A DNA stretch of 36,848 bases from Clostridiales bacterium (GCA_019418025.1 DYCR01000020.1:1-36848); one strand, 5' to 3'. Counted from the first letter of the stretch, positions 1-8,608 are shown. Notes: generated from the letters alone by a model not told the origin. Translations and numbers: made by a program.

Positions 1-17
1 TCTCTATGGAGGTGCCT

Positions 18-500
18 ATGAATCCTTTTTATTCAGATGCTTACGAAGCATTCCATCAGCAGTGGGCTTTGGTGACTGCCGGCGACATGACCGGCTTCAA
101 CACCATGACCATCGGCTGGGGCGGTGTGGGCTGTCTCTGGCGTCGTCCCGTAGCAACGGTTTATGTCAGACCTTGCCGATACACCTACCAATTCATGGAA
201 AACAACGACTATTTCACTGTTTCCTTCTTTGGCGATGAATACCGCGACGCGCTGAAGCTCCTTGGTGCAAAATCCGGAAGAGACTGCGATAAGGTGCAGT
301 TATCCGGACTTACTCCTGTCCCGGCAGGCAAGAGTGTAACCTTTGCCCAGGCCGAGTGCACCCTGCTTTGCAAGAAGATCTATCACCATGATCTGCAGGC
401 CGATCAAATCCCCGAGGACATCTTCAATCAGTTTTATCAGCCCGGGGAAACACCGCACAGAGTCTATTACGGTCAGATCATCGATGTCATACAGCCATAA
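18..500 (+). CDS. Flavin reductase-like (flavoredoxin family) FMN-binding protein
   Basis: A 160-residue protein that looks like the small split-barrel FMN-binding flavin reductase/flavoredoxin family, cytosolic proteins that bind FMN and transfer electrons between reduced nicotinamide or other donors and flavin. The stretch around NTMTIGWGGVG, followed by RPVATVYVRPCRYT and FTVSFFG, is the typical N-terminal half of that fold, where the FMN phosphate loop lies. An in-frame ATG exists at 6, but GGAGG at 8-12 is correctly spaced for the ATG at 18, so I start there. The stop lies 14 bases before the deacetylase start, so the two are probably co-transcribed. The promoter lies outside the window. 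The electron donor and substrate cannot be read from sequence. Family assignment is by sequence pattern, not by search. Confidence 0.82.
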   Translation: MNPFYSDAYEAFHQQWALVTAGDMTGFNTMTIGWGGVGCLWRRPVATVYVRPCRYTYQFMENNDYFTVSFFGDEYRDALKLLGAKSGRDCDKVQLSGLTPVPAGKSVTFAQAECTLLCKKIYHHDLQADQIPEDIFNQFYQPGETPHRVYYGQIIDVIQP

Positions 501-514
501 CTCAGGAGGCCCCC

Positions 515-1711
515 ATGAAAAAGAGAAATATCCTTGCCTGTCTGCTTGGCGCTGCGCTTGTCCTTTCCGGCTGCGGCCGCGTGCCTGAAGATACACAGCC
601 GGAGATGACGCAGCCTCCCGTTACGCAGGCGACCATTCCGCCCACGATACCTGAGACTACAGCCCCGCAGCCCATTCTGGAAGCCGGTGATGCCGTTACC
701 GTTGACGGAGACCCATTGAAAAGCGGAAGTGTCCTTTATCAGGATCACCTGTACGTAAAGGCCGATGAATTCCTGTCTGCACTGGACCACTCAGATTATT
801 CAGGAGACGATACCTCCGGCTTCACCCTCACGTGGGAGGGCCGCCAGATCCAACTAAGCCCGAAGCAGCTCGGTCCCGTAGTCGATGGGCAGGCCGCGCC
901 TCTGGATCAGGAAATGATGATGTATCAGGACGCTCTGTACCTCCCATTGGAGGAGTTTTGTCAACTGATGAATCTTTCGATTCTGGACGATGCAGATGAC
1001 GGACGACTGTTCTGCACCAGCGGGATCAAGAATCTGGAGGTAACAGAAGGGGTGCGCGTGCCTGTGCTCATGTACCACGCCGTCAGCGATGATCTATGGG
1101 GCTTTCCTGAGCTGTTCGTCAGCCCCTCCGCACTGGATCAGCAGCTGGCTTATCTGGTGGAAAACGGCTACGACCCGATCTTTTTTGAAGATTTGGATCA
1201 CCTTGAGGATTACGACAAGCCCGTTATCCTTACCTTTGATGACGGATATTTGGACAACTATACAGAGCTTTACCCTCTGCTGCAAAAGCACAATGTAAAA
1301 GCCACCATTTTTGTGATCACCTCTGTATTGGGATTCAGCGAACACAGCATGACCCGAGAGCAGGTCAAGGAGCTGTCGGATTCTGATTTGGTGTCCATCC
1401 AAAGTCATACCCTCACCCATCGGGAGCTGTCTACCCTGAGCGATGAAGAGCAGCTGGAGGAGATTCGCGATTCCAAGCTGATCGTCACCCGTATCACCGG
1501 CAGGGAGCCTCACGTGCTTTGCTATCCAAGCGGAAAACGGAACCAGACATCCCAGAAGATCACCGGGGAATACTATAACTTCGGCATTGACATGAACGGC
1601 GGTCTGTACACAACGGGCGACGAGCCTACAGCTGTCAGCCGTTACTATGTCAGCCGAAACACATCTTTAAGTGAATTTGCCTCTATGGTATCCTCTGCCG
1701 GCAGACCCTGA
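515..1711 (+). CDS. Lipoprotein polysaccharide deacetylase (NodB domain)
   Basis: A 398-residue predicted lipoprotein. Residues 1-20 form a signal peptide ending in the lipobox LSGC (lipidated Cys20), followed by a Pro/Thr-rich linker. Residues about 60-170 (SVLYQDHLYVKADEF, MMMYQDALYLPLEEF) resemble the copper-amine-oxidase-N-type repeats used as wall-binding or spacer domains. Residues about 185-398 are a carbohydrate esterase 4 (NodB) domain: TFDDGY at 240-245 supplies the catalytic and metal-binding Asp pair, and H299-x3-H303 supplies the two metal-ligand histidines. It should sit on the outer face of the membrane and remove N-acetyl (or related) groups from a polysaccharide or peptidoglycan; the polymer is unknown. 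AGGAGG at 504-509 precedes the ATG. It follows the flavin reductase gene by 14 bases. Confidence 0.9.
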   Translation: MKKRNILACLLGAALVLSGCGRVPEDTQPEMTQPPVTQATIPPTIPETTAPQPILEAGDAVTVDGDPLKSGSVLYQDHLYVKADEFLSALDHSDYSGDDTSGFTLTWEGRQIQLSPKQLGPVVDGQAAPLDQEMMMYQDALYLPLEEFCQLMNLSILDDADDGRLFCTSGIKNLEVTEGVRVPVLMYHAVSDDLWGFPELFVSPSALDQQLAYLVENGYDPIFFEDLDHLEDYDKPVILTFDDGYLDNYTELYPLLQKHNVKATIFVITSVLGFSEHSMTREQVKELSDSDLVSIQSHTLTHRELSTLSDEEQLEEIRDSKLIVTRITGREPHVLCYPSGKRNQTSQKITGEYYNFGIDMNGGLYTTGDEPTAVSRYYVSRNTSLSEFASMVSSAGRP

Positions 1712-1806
1712 CAGAGCGTGTGCCCCGTATTTTCACAAATCCATCGTTGTCCACTGCGAAGTCCTGCTGTACCGCAGGATTTCGTGGCAGCCAACTAAAA
1801 ACGCAG

Positions 1807-1850
1807 CGCCGCCATGATTGGAAGATCCTCCGATCATGGCGGCGTTTCCT
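1807..1850 (+). terminator. Intrinsic terminator after deacetylase gene
   Basis: CGCCGCCATGAT at 1807-1818 pairs perfectly with ATCATGGCGGCG at 1833-1844 across a 14-base loop. The following run is TTTCCTT, so the U-tract is imperfect. It separates the deacetylase unit from dapA. Confidence 0.65.
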
Positions 1851-2026
1851 TGTCTCCGGCCACAAGTATTTTAAAAAAAGAGAATCAAGCGCTGTTCGTT
1901 TCCGATGGGTCACCATGGTCTGCTTACCACTCTAAAATGGTTTATCTGCTTTTCCCCCCCTAAGGTGATACAGCATTTTTTGCAATATTATAATCATTTT
2001 TTACTCTTCATTTGTCGTTTTGTGTT

Positions 2027-2035
2027 TGCTATACT
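2027..2035 (+). promoter_or_regulatory. Extended -10 promoter for the dap operon
   Basis: TGCTATACT is an extended -10 element (TGN before TATACT, hexamer at 2030-2035). No convincing -35 hexamer lies at the usual distance. Predicted start of transcription is near 2042, giving a leader of about 70 bases before the dapA GTG. Confidence 0.6.
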
Positions 2036-2111
2036 GAATGCATACGCAAATTCAGTGAGACGATTCACGAAAACACGACCATGATCGTATGATATTAGGG
2101 GGCTAATTAAC

Positions 2112-3008
2112 GTGAAATATCAAAACGAAAAACCGATTTTTGAAGGAGCAGCCACTGCACTGGTAACTCCGCTCAATCAAAACGGACCTGATCTGAACAG
2201 CCTCGGCCGCATCATCGAGATGCAGATCACCTCAGGCATCGATGCACTTGTGGTGTGCGGCACCACCGGCGAAAGCGCAACGCTGACCGATCAGGAAAAA
2301 ATGAAGGTCATGGAATTTACCGTCGAAAAAACCGCCGGCAGAGTCCCCGTGATCGCAGGCACCGGCACGAACGACACCCTTCATGCCGAAAAGCTGACAC
2401 GTCTTGCAGACCAAGCAGGATGCGACGGAATGCTGGTCGTCACACCTTATTACAACAAGGCGACCCAGTCCGGCCTGACCTCTCACTTTTTCAAGATCGC
2501 CGATTGTACCGATAAGCCCATGATCGTGTACAATGTGCCCTCGCGCACCGGAGTATCCATCGAGCCGGAAACCTATGTGAAGCTCGCTGCGCACCCCAAC
2601 ATCAAGGCCATCAAGGAAGCAAGCGGGAATATCTCGGAGATCGCCAAAATTTCCGCCCTTGTGGGTGACACTCTGGATCTTTATTCCGGCAATGATGACC
2701 AGATCATCCCCATATTGTCCTTGGGCGGTAAGGGTGTGATCTCTGTGCTTTCCAATCTTCTCCCCGGAGAAACCTCACGGATGTGTCACGATTTTCTGTC
2801 CGGCAGGATCGACACCGCCAGAAAAGCACAACTGGATCTGCTTCCGCTGATCAACGCCCTGTTTTCTCAGGTCAACCCCATCCCGGTAAAAGCCGCCCTG
2901 AGTGCTATGGGCCTATGCGACAACACATTGCGCCTGCCGCTGACTCCCATGGAGGAGCCGGAATACAGCACACTGATCCGGCTGATGAAGAAGCACCATC
3001 TGGTATAA
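2112..3008 (+). CDS. dapA: 4-hydroxy-tetrahydrodipicolinate synthase
   Basis: A 298-residue class I aldolase of the DapA/NAL family, the usual length. It condenses pyruvate with aspartate semialdehyde, the committed step to diaminopimelate and lysine, in the cytosol. The Schiff-base lysine is K168 in IKEASGN and the active-site tyrosine is Y140 in VYNVPSRTG; the GTTGES motif near residue 50 is also present. The start is GTG, chosen because AGGGGG at 2097-2102 lies 9 bases upstream. It is the first gene of dapA-dapB-ddh-lysC, all on the plus strand with gaps of 40, 1 and 26 bases, followed by one terminator. The neighbouring pathway genes rule out the related N-acetylneuraminate lyase function. 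Confidence 0.96.
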   Translation: MKYQNEKPIFEGAATALVTPLNQNGPDLNSLGRIIEMQITSGIDALVVCGTTGESATLTDQEKMKVMEFTVEKTAGRVPVIAGTGTNDTLHAEKLTRLADQAGCDGMLVVTPYYNKATQSGLTSHFFKIADCTDKPMIVYNVPSRTGVSIEPETYVKLAAHPNIKAIKEASGNISEIAKISALVGDTLDLYSGNDDQIIPILSLGGKGVISVLSNLLPGETSRMCHDFLSGRIDTARKAQLDLLPLINALFSQVNPIPVKAALSAMGLCDNTLRLPLTPMEEPEYSTLIRLMKKHHLV

Positions 3009-3048
3009 ACAGAAAACAGAAAGGACGCCTTGTGCGAGAGTTATACAA

Positions 3049-3771
3049 ATGAACATCATCATTAACGGTGCCACCGGCAGGATCGGCAGCATCCTATGTC
3101 AGAAAATAACAGAAGATACCACCCACACACTGGTTGCCGGATGCAGCAGGCGTTCCGAGAATCTCTCCCTGTCTGATGTCCATCAGCCGGCAGATGTCAT
3201 CATCGATTTTTCAAATCATGAAGCCACTGAAGAACTGACCTCTTACGCCATTGCCAACAAGATCCCCGTAGTCATCGCCACCACAGGACGGACCCCGGAG
3301 GAGGAGCGAATGGTCACCGAATGTGCCCGTCACGTTCCCGTATTTTCCGCCGCGAACATGTCCGTAGGCATCGCACTGATGTGTCAGCTGGCAAAAAACG
3401 TCATGAAGGCATTTCCCGGTGCCGAGGTGGAGATCATTGAGTGCCACCACGACAGAAAGCTGGATGTCCCCTCCGGGACGGCACTTCTTTGCGCCGACAC
3501 CATCCGGAAGATGCGTCCGCAGAGCCGCATTTTAGTGGGACGGCACGAATATGGACGGAGAGATCCTATGGATATTTCCATTCACTCTCTGCGGTACGGA
3601 AACGAAACAGGGACCCACCGGATCATATTCTCCTGTGGAAACGAAACATTTGAGCTGTGTCACCACGCAGAGGATATCGCCCTGTTTGCTGACGGCGCGC
3701 TGACCGCTGCCGCATTTTTAATTGGAAAACCCGCCGGACTTTACGGCATGAACGATATTTTGGAGGTTTAA
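3049..3771 (+). CDS. dapB: 4-hydroxy-tetrahydrodipicolinate reductase
   Basis: A 240-residue reductase, slightly shorter than typical DapB (about 250-270). The N-terminal nucleotide-binding loop GATGRIG (residues 7-13) is followed by a Rossmann domain. The substrate-binding motif ECHHDRKLDVPSGTA begins at residue 131, with the conserved H134 and K137. It uses NAD(P)H to reduce the DapA product to tetrahydrodipicolinate. The ribosome binding site is weak (GAGAG at 3036-3040, 8 bases from ATG); the stronger AAAGGA lies too far upstream to serve this ATG. The stop is one base from the ddh start, which points to translational coupling. Confidence 0.95.
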   Translation: MNIIINGATGRIGSILCQKITEDTTHTLVAGCSRRSENLSLSDVHQPADVIIDFSNHEATEELTSYAIANKIPVVIATTGRTPEEERMVTECARHVPVFSAANMSVGIALMCQLAKNVMKAFPGAEVEIIECHHDRKLDVPSGTALLCADTIRKMRPQSRILVGRHEYGRRDPMDISIHSLRYGNETGTHRIIFSCGNETFELCHHAEDIALFADGALTAAAFLIGKPAGLYGMNDILEV

Positions 3772-3772
3772 C

Positions 3773-4762
3773 GTGGATCAGATTCGAATTGGTATTTACG
3801 GATATGGTAATGTTGGCAAAGGTGTAGAGTGCGCAGCACTCAACAGTGAGGATATCGACCTGCGCGCAGTATTCACACGGAGATCCCCCTCTGAAATCAA
3901 GCTGATCGCCCCGGCTACGCCGGTGATCCCCGCTGAGGAGGCTGCACAGTGGCAGAACGAGATCGATGTGATGATCGTGTGCGGCGGAAGTGCTGCTGAC
4001 CTGCCGGTCATGACGCCGGAGCTGGCAGAAAAATTCTGCGTTGTTGACAGCTTCGACACCCACGCAAGAATCCCCGAGCATTTTCAGTCGATTGACCGCA
4101 TGGCAGACCGCGGCGGCAATCTGGCACTGATCTCCTGCGGATGGGACCCGGGTCTGTTCTCTCTGGCCCGTCTCATGGGAGAATGTGCACTTCCCCACGG
4201 AAAAAACTACACTTTCTGGGGCAAGGGTGTCAGTCAGGGGCATTCCGATGCGATCCGACAGATTCCGGGGGTCGCTGAGGCCTGTCAGTACACCATCCCC
4301 AGTGACTCGGCTCTGTCCGAAGCCCGTTCCGACGGCACAAAGGACTACACAGCCGGACAAATGCATACAAGAGAATGTTTCGTTGTTCTGGAGCCGGATG
4401 CCGATGCTGCTGCAGTCCGACAGTCGATCGTTACGATGCCGAACTATTTTGCAGATTACGAAACAACCGTCCATTTCATCTCTCAGGAGGAATACGATCA
4501 GGACCATCGAGCCTTCCCTCACGGCGGTATCGTCATCCGAAATGGTCACACAGGAAAATCCCTCGAAAATTCCGCAACCATCGAATACCGCCTCTGTCTG
4601 GGTTCTAACCCCGAATTTACAGCCGGCGTTCTGGTTGCGTACGCAAGAGCCGTTCACAGAATGCATCAACGGGGCCGCACCGGCTGTATCACCGTATTTG
4701 ATGTAGCGCCGGGGGATCTTTCTCCCCACAGCCCAGAATATCTGCGGGCTCATCTGCTCTAA
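3773..4762 (+). CDS. ddh: meso-diaminopimelate D-dehydrogenase
   Basis: A 329-residue NADPH-dependent dehydrogenase that converts tetrahydrodipicolinate plus ammonia directly to meso-diaminopimelate, bypassing the acylated dap intermediates. The N-terminus RIGIYGYGNVGKG (GxGxxG at 10-15) is the NADP-binding loop. The segments SFDTHARIP, SCGWDPGLFSL and FWGKGVSQGHSDAIR are the characteristic substrate-domain motifs of this enzyme. The start is GTG at 3773, one base after the dapB stop, with GGAGG-like sequence inside the end of dapB. Placement between dapB and an aspartokinase gene fits exactly. The dehydrogenase route is found in some Clostridia, Bacillus and corynebacteria, and suggests growth with ample ammonia. 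Confidence 0.96.
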   Translation: MDQIRIGIYGYGNVGKGVECAALNSEDIDLRAVFTRRSPSEIKLIAPATPVIPAEEAAQWQNEIDVMIVCGGSAADLPVMTPELAEKFCVVDSFDTHARIPEHFQSIDRMADRGGNLALISCGWDPGLFSLARLMGECALPHGKNYTFWGKGVSQGHSDAIRQIPGVAEACQYTIPSDSALSEARSDGTKDYTAGQMHTRECFVVLEPDADAAAVRQSIVTMPNYFADYETTVHFISQEEYDQDHRAFPHGGIVIRNGHTGKSLENSATIEYRLCLGSNPEFTAGVLVAYARAVHRMHQRGRTGCITVFDVAPGDLSPHSPEYLRAHLL

Positions 4763-4788
4763 TCACCGAAATTTGAAAGGAAATCATC

Positions 4789-6096
4789 ATGAAGCTGAAG
4801 GTCGCAAAATTTGGAGGCAGTTCCCTTGCAGATGCTGCACATTTCCGCAACGCCGCACAGATCATCCGTTCTGACAGCGCCAGAAAATATGTTGTTGTCT
4901 CTGCTCCCGGGAAACGCCATAACGATGACATCAAAATAACCGATCTTCTGCTGGAAAGTCTGGTTTCCGATGATAAGGACCAGCTGATCGACATCGTTGC
5001 AGAGCGCTTTCGATCCATCATTTCGGATTTGGGACTGGAGCTTTCCATCCAACAGGATATCATCGATATGAAAAAAGCCGCAAGACTTGGCCATCGGGAT
5101 TTTCTTGTCAGCCGCGGTGAATATATCAGTGGAAAAATCATGGCAAAGCTTCTCGGTTATGCATTTATTGACGCAAAAGACGCAGTTCTTTTTGTATCGC
5201 AGCATCAGTGCGACTGGGAAGGAACCAGAAAACGGCTCCGTTCTCTGCTGCAGGCCCACGAGCGCGCCGTCATCCCCGGCTTTTACGGTGCAGACCTTCA
5301 GGGTTCTATTTGCACATTCCTGCGGGGTGGTTCTGATGTGACCGGGTCCATCGTGGCCGATGCGGCAGGTGCCGAGCTTTACGAAAACTGGACCGATGTT
5401 TCAGGCGTTCTCTCTGCCGATCCCCGCATGATCGCTGATCCCACACCCATCGAAATATTGACCTACGAGGAGCTTCACACCTTTGCCCATCTGGGCGCAG
5501 AGGTGATTCACGAGGATGCCATCGCCCCCTGTAAGCGCAGCGGCATTCCCATCTGTATCAAAAACTCAAACCATCCGCAGGAAAAGGGCACGATGATCGT
5601 ACCGGCCTCCCATCACGGTGCTTCCTTTCATCCGGTGGGTGTCGGATTAAAGAAAGATCTGTGCGAGATCGTGATCCCCTGCTCTTCCGAAGTTCGCAAC
5701 GCCCGCCAAAACATTCTGCACGAGCTGTACGCCGCCGGTCTGCCTATCGAGCATATTTCCACTTCCGAGCAATGCATTACCGTAATGACTACTCGGGACA
5801 GCATCATCCACCACGAAAAGGCACTGGCGCAGATTTGCTCCCGACAGACAAAGGGCTGTTACGTCATCAAGCACAACCGGGCACTGGTCGGAACCATCGG
5901 AAAAATCCCACCTCATACATCCGCCCTTAGAAACGATATCGCTGTGCTCCTGAAGCGTGCCGGCATTTCTGCCGATCTGCTGGAAAAGGGCTATCAGGAT
6001 TCCTGCATGATCGCTTGTGTGGATCAGACGGACTGCCTGCGTGCTGTCCACTCCCTGTACGACGGGCTGATTCAGCATTGCGCCATTTCTGTATAA
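4789..6096 (+). CDS. lysC: Aspartate kinase
   Basis: A 435-residue aspartokinase phosphorylating aspartate, the first step of the aspartate pathway. The N-terminal KFGGSS (residues 7-12) and LRGGSDVTGS are the ATP/aspartate-binding motifs of the amino acid kinase fold. The region from about residue 285 to the end is a pair of ACT regulatory domains, the usual site of lysine or threonine feedback. Preceded by GAAAGGA with good spacing. It is the last gene of the dapA-dapB-ddh-lysC operon, so the dedicated kinase is co-expressed with the diaminopimelate branch, which suggests it is the lysine-specific isoenzyme. The symbol reflects that context; which amino acid inhibits it cannot be read from sequence. 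Confidence 0.93.
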   Translation: MKLKVAKFGGSSLADAAHFRNAAQIIRSDSARKYVVVSAPGKRHNDDIKITDLLLESLVSDDKDQLIDIVAERFRSIISDLGLELSIQQDIIDMKKAARLGHRDFLVSRGEYISGKIMAKLLGYAFIDAKDAVLFVSQHQCDWEGTRKRLRSLLQAHERAVIPGFYGADLQGSICTFLRGGSDVTGSIVADAAGAELYENWTDVSGVLSADPRMIADPTPIEILTYEELHTFAHLGAEVIHEDAIAPCKRSGIPICIKNSNHPQEKGTMIVPASHHGASFHPVGVGLKKDLCEIVIPCSSEVRNARQNILHELYAAGLPIEHISTSEQCITVMTTRDSIIHHEKALAQICSRQTKGCYVIKHNRALVGTIGKIPPHTSALRNDIAVLLKRAGISADLLEKGYQDSCMIACVDQTDCLRAVHSLYDGLIQHCAISV

Positions 6097-6099
6097 GAA

Positions 6100-6135
6100 A
6101 ACACAACCATCCGGCTTGAGATGGTTGTGTTTTTT
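6100..6135. terminator. Bidirectional terminator between lysC and the convergent gene
   Basis: AACACAACCATC at 6100-6111 pairs with GATGGTTGTGTT at 6120-6131, followed by a T-run to 6135. The opposite flank is A-rich (AAGAAAA), so it can also stop the convergent minus-strand gene, whose stop codon lies at 6137. Confidence 0.9.
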
Positions 6136-6136
6136 G

Positions 6137-6865
6137 TTATCTTCGTTTTTTTCGCTGTTTTTCCCGAATGTCGTACATTTCTCTCAGATGGTCCCGCAGT
6201 GGATGCTCCGATCGGAAGGGCGAGAAGAAATGGTACTTTTGGGCTCGCTGTATGTGAAAATTCTGAATATGTGCCTTGATATTTTCGTAGGTAACGATCA
6301 CCTTGTTCTCCTCTGCAAATTGCTTCAGCTTAACGACGATATTCGCAGAATGCGCAACATCGATCAGAAACACGCCAAAAAACATCCCAATGAAGAATGA
6401 AAAGGCCAGATTCTGAGACAGCCATTGCAGCGCCTGAAGGATATGCGGATGGATCAGGAAGTCATATACCGCCCCCAAAGCGGCCCATGCCAGTGAAAAA
6501 ATCGGGCAGATGATCCCCTGTACATTCCCCCACAGGCCGGAGTAATCCCAAAGGCGCACCTTCATGATCTTCAGGCAGCTGATTCCGGCAATGTATTCGA
6601 TCAGCGTCATGCACACTGCCATGGCAATGATCACCATGGTTTTATTCCAGAATGCATTTTGGATAAGGCCTTTCTGCTCTAATGAGGCAAGCAGATACAG
6701 GATGCACAGCCCAAAGCCATACAGCGGCACATACGGACCGGTGCAGAACCCGGGATTGATCCATTTTTTGTGGGGCTTGGTCAGATTTCGATACAACAGC
6801 TCCAATACCCATCCAAATACCGAACCGATGAAAAACAGATAGGCCAGTGTCAGGAAAATACTCAT
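6137..6865 (-). CDS. Multispanning membrane protein, putative ABC transporter permease (CmpB-like, PF06541 type)
   Basis: A 242-residue integral membrane protein. The N-terminal block FIGSVFGWVLELLYR, then KKWINPGFCTGPYVPLYGFG, is the signature of a Clostridia-wide family annotated as putative ABC-transporter type IV / CmpB (PF06541). About six hydrophobic helices are visible, with a basic cytosolic tail ending RKKRR. No ATPase partner is adjacent, so the transporter label is only a family name and the real function is unknown. A longer frame starts at 6889, but GGGGG at 6873-6877 is spaced for the ATG at 6865. It stands alone, convergent to lysC. Confidence 0.75.
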   Translation of the reverse strand: MSIFLTLAYLFFIGSVFGWVLELLYRNLTKPHKKWINPGFCTGPYVPLYGFGLCILYLLASLEQKGLIQNAFWNKTMVIIAMAVCMTLIEYIAGISCLKIMKVRLWDYSGLWGNVQGIICPIFSLAWAALGAVYDFLIHPHILQALQWLSQNLAFSFFIGMFFGVFLIDVAHSANIVVKLKQFAEENKVIVTYENIKAHIQNFHIQRAQKYHFFSPFRSEHPLRDHLREMYDIREKQRKKRR

Positions 6866-7268
6866 ATCACATCCCCCTTTCTGAATCATAGGATATCGAA
6901 ATTACAGCTGCAGTGCAATAGTCACTTCAGCCACTCTGCCCAAATTGACAAAAATATCTCTGAATTCGCCAAAACACTTCTGAAAAACGGGCCGATGTCG
7001 GCCTCCTATTTTGTCGATCGTTAGACAAAAACGTCTGATTGTCTGAATTATAGGCACTTGTACGTTGCTTATCCGTATGAACTGTTCAGTGGAAATCATA
7101 CAATATACACAAAGCAAAAACGTTATCGATCATGTTCTATTGCTGATTTCCCCAAAGCCGCCGGCTGTTCTCCTCTCTCCTGCAAAAGAATCGGGAATGG
7201 CAGCGGCACTGTCCAATAGGATAGTAATACGAAGGGCCTGCACGCCCAAAAGAAAAGGAGTGTTATCA
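6866..7268. other. 403-bp divergent intergenic region with several inverted repeats
   Basis: No gene is visible. It holds a likely minus-strand promoter (6890-6918) for the membrane protein, a GGCCGA/TCGGCC hairpin at 6990-7003 whose minus-strand side is followed by CGTTTTT, an inverted repeat TTTTGTC (7009-7015) / GACAAAA (7024-7030), an overlapping alternative AGAC/GTCT hairpin (7023-7036), and a minus-strand TATAAT at 7047-7052. The plus-strand promoter for the radical SAM gene was not identified with confidence. Confidence 0.5.
6890..6918 (-). promoter_or_regulatory. Possible promoter of the membrane protein gene
   Basis: On the minus strand TTGCAC (6913-6918) and TATCCT (6890-6895) are separated by 17 bases. 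The start of transcription would lie only about 18 bases before the ATG, leaving just enough leader for the ribosome binding site. Confidence 0.4.
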
Positions 7269-8600
7269 ATGGACGCATCAACAACATTAAAAAAATTAGG
7301 TCTTGAACAGGCATTCAACTATGTTTACAAAGATCCGGAGCATCATCTCATCAAGCTTCTGGACTGGGCAGACAAGTTCTCCAAGGGGGAATTTGTCTCT
7401 CAGCGCAGTGTCTTGCGTGACATCTTCACCGATCCCCGGCACCCCTATCATCCCTTTGTTCTAAAGCTGCTCAAAGAGATCGATCCGTCCGTTTTGAAAA
7501 CGGTTGTCACAAACTTCTTCATCAACGCCAATCTCATCGGTTGGCCGAAGCAGGACGAGCTGCGAGAAAAATATCACTGCAATATCCCGTGGGCAATTTT
7601 GCTCGACCCCACCTCCGCATGCAACCTGCACTGTACCGGATGCTGGGCTGCCGAATACGGAAACAAGCTGAATCTGTCCTACGAGGAGATCGATGATATC
7701 ATCCGTCAGGGTAAGGACATGGGTGTATATATGTACATATACACCGGCGGAGAGCCACTGGTGCGCAAAAACGACCTGATCCGTCTGTGCCAGAAGCATT
7801 CTGACTGTATCTTCCTGTGCTTCACAAACGCAACGCTGATCGACGAGGCCTTTGCAGACGAGATGCTTCGGGTCAAAAATTTCATTCCCGCCATCTCTCT
7901 GGAGGGCTCTGAAGAAGCCACGGACGGCAGACGCGGCAAGGGCACCTACCAAAAGGTCATGAAGGCCATGGAGATCCTGCGGCGCAAGAAGCTGCTGTAC
8001 GGCATTTCTGCGTGCTACACCAGTATGAATTACGACTCCATCTCCTCAGAAGCATTTTATGACAGTCTGATTCGGATGGGTGCATACTTCATCTGGTATT
8101 TCCATTATATGCCGGTTGGAAATGATGCTTCCGTGGAGCTGCTGCCGTCTGCACAGCAGCGAACCGAGGTCTATCACCGCATCCGCCATTTGCGTGCAAC
8201 CAAGCCGCTGTTTGCTATGGACTTCCAGAACGATGCCGAATATGTAGGCGGATGCATCGCCGGCGGCAGGCGGTATCTGCACATCAACGCAAACGGCGAT
8301 GTGGACCCCTGTGTATTTATCCACTACTCTGATTCCAACATTCGGACAAAATCCCTTCTGGATTGTCTGCGCAGCCCGCTGTTCATGGCGTATCACGATG
8401 GTCAGCCCTTTAATGAAAATATGCTTCAGCCCTGCCCCATGCTGGAAAATCCGGATAAGCTTCGGAAAATGGTTGCCGAAACAGGCGCACACTCCACCGA
8501 TCTGCAATCCCCGGAGACGGCGGAACACCTGTGCGGCAAGTGTGACCATTATGCTCAGTGCTGGCAGCCCTGCGCTGATGAGCTGTGGCATCGTGCCTGA
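7269..8600 (+). CDS. Radical SAM enzyme with Cys-rich C-terminal domain
   Basis: A 443-residue radical SAM protein. C118-x3-C122-x2-C125 (SACNLHCTGCWAAEYG) binds the SAM-cleaving [4Fe-4S] cluster, and YTGGEPL follows as the conserved GGE motif. The C-terminal part carries a SPASM-like cysteine set: GGCIAGGRRYLHINANGDVDPC, then QPCP and LCGKCDHYAQCWQPC, enough for one or two auxiliary clusters. An upstream in-frame start at 7065 is rejected: AAAAGGAG at 7253-7260 fits the ATG at 7269 and the extension has no protein-like character. It is followed by its own terminator, then by a glycosyltransferase and an acyltransferase of lipid metabolism. Related enzymes couple or modify lipid chains, so lipid modification is a reasonable inference; the substrate is unproven. 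Confidence 0.88.
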   Translation: MDASTTLKKLGLEQAFNYVYKDPEHHLIKLLDWADKFSKGEFVSQRSVLRDIFTDPRHPYHPFVLKLLKEIDPSVLKTVVTNFFINANLIGWPKQDELREKYHCNIPWAILLDPTSACNLHCTGCWAAEYGNKLNLSYEEIDDIIRQGKDMGVYMYIYTGGEPLVRKNDLIRLCQKHSDCIFLCFTNATLIDEAFADEMLRVKNFIPAISLEGSEEATDGRRGKGTYQKVMKAMEILRRKKLLYGISACYTSMNYDSISSEAFYDSLIRMGAYFIWYFHYMPVGNDASVELLPSAQQRTEVYHRIRHLRATKPLFAMDFQNDAEYVGGCIAGGRRYLHINANGDVDPCVFIHYSDSNIRTKSLLDCLRSPLFMAYHDGQPFNENMLQPCPMLENPDKLRKMVAETGAHSTDLQSPETAEHLCGKCDHYAQCWQPCADELWHRA

Positions 8601-8608
8601 TCCCTGCA

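Larger units (their letters stand above)
1712..2111. other. 400-bp intergenic region before dapA with two hairpins
   Basis: No gene is visible here. It holds a first hairpin at about 1756-1784 (11 base pairs around a TGTACC loop, one G-T pair, no T-run), then the terminator hairpin at 1807-1844, then about 150 bases of A/T-rich DNA, and an extended -10 promoter at 2027-2035 feeding dapA. The leader from that promoter to the dapA start is only about 70 bases, too short for a lysine riboswitch, and none of the lysine-box conserved strings is present. Confidence 0.6.

Noticed and set aside
2036..2111. dapA leader considered as a lysine riboswitch
   Set aside because: The leader from the predicted promoter is about 70 bases, far below the 160-190 bases needed, and none of the conserved sequence is present.
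7046..7059. Identical 14-mer AATTATAGGCACTT at 7046-7059 and 18548-18561, both as minus-strand -10 regions
   Set aside because: A few shared 14-mers are expected by chance in 37 kb counted on both strands, and only the second copy has a -35 partner.
7065..7268. N-terminal extension of the radical SAM protein from an upstream ATG
   Set aside because: The added 68 residues show no family similarity and AAAAGGAG is placed for the ATG at 7269.
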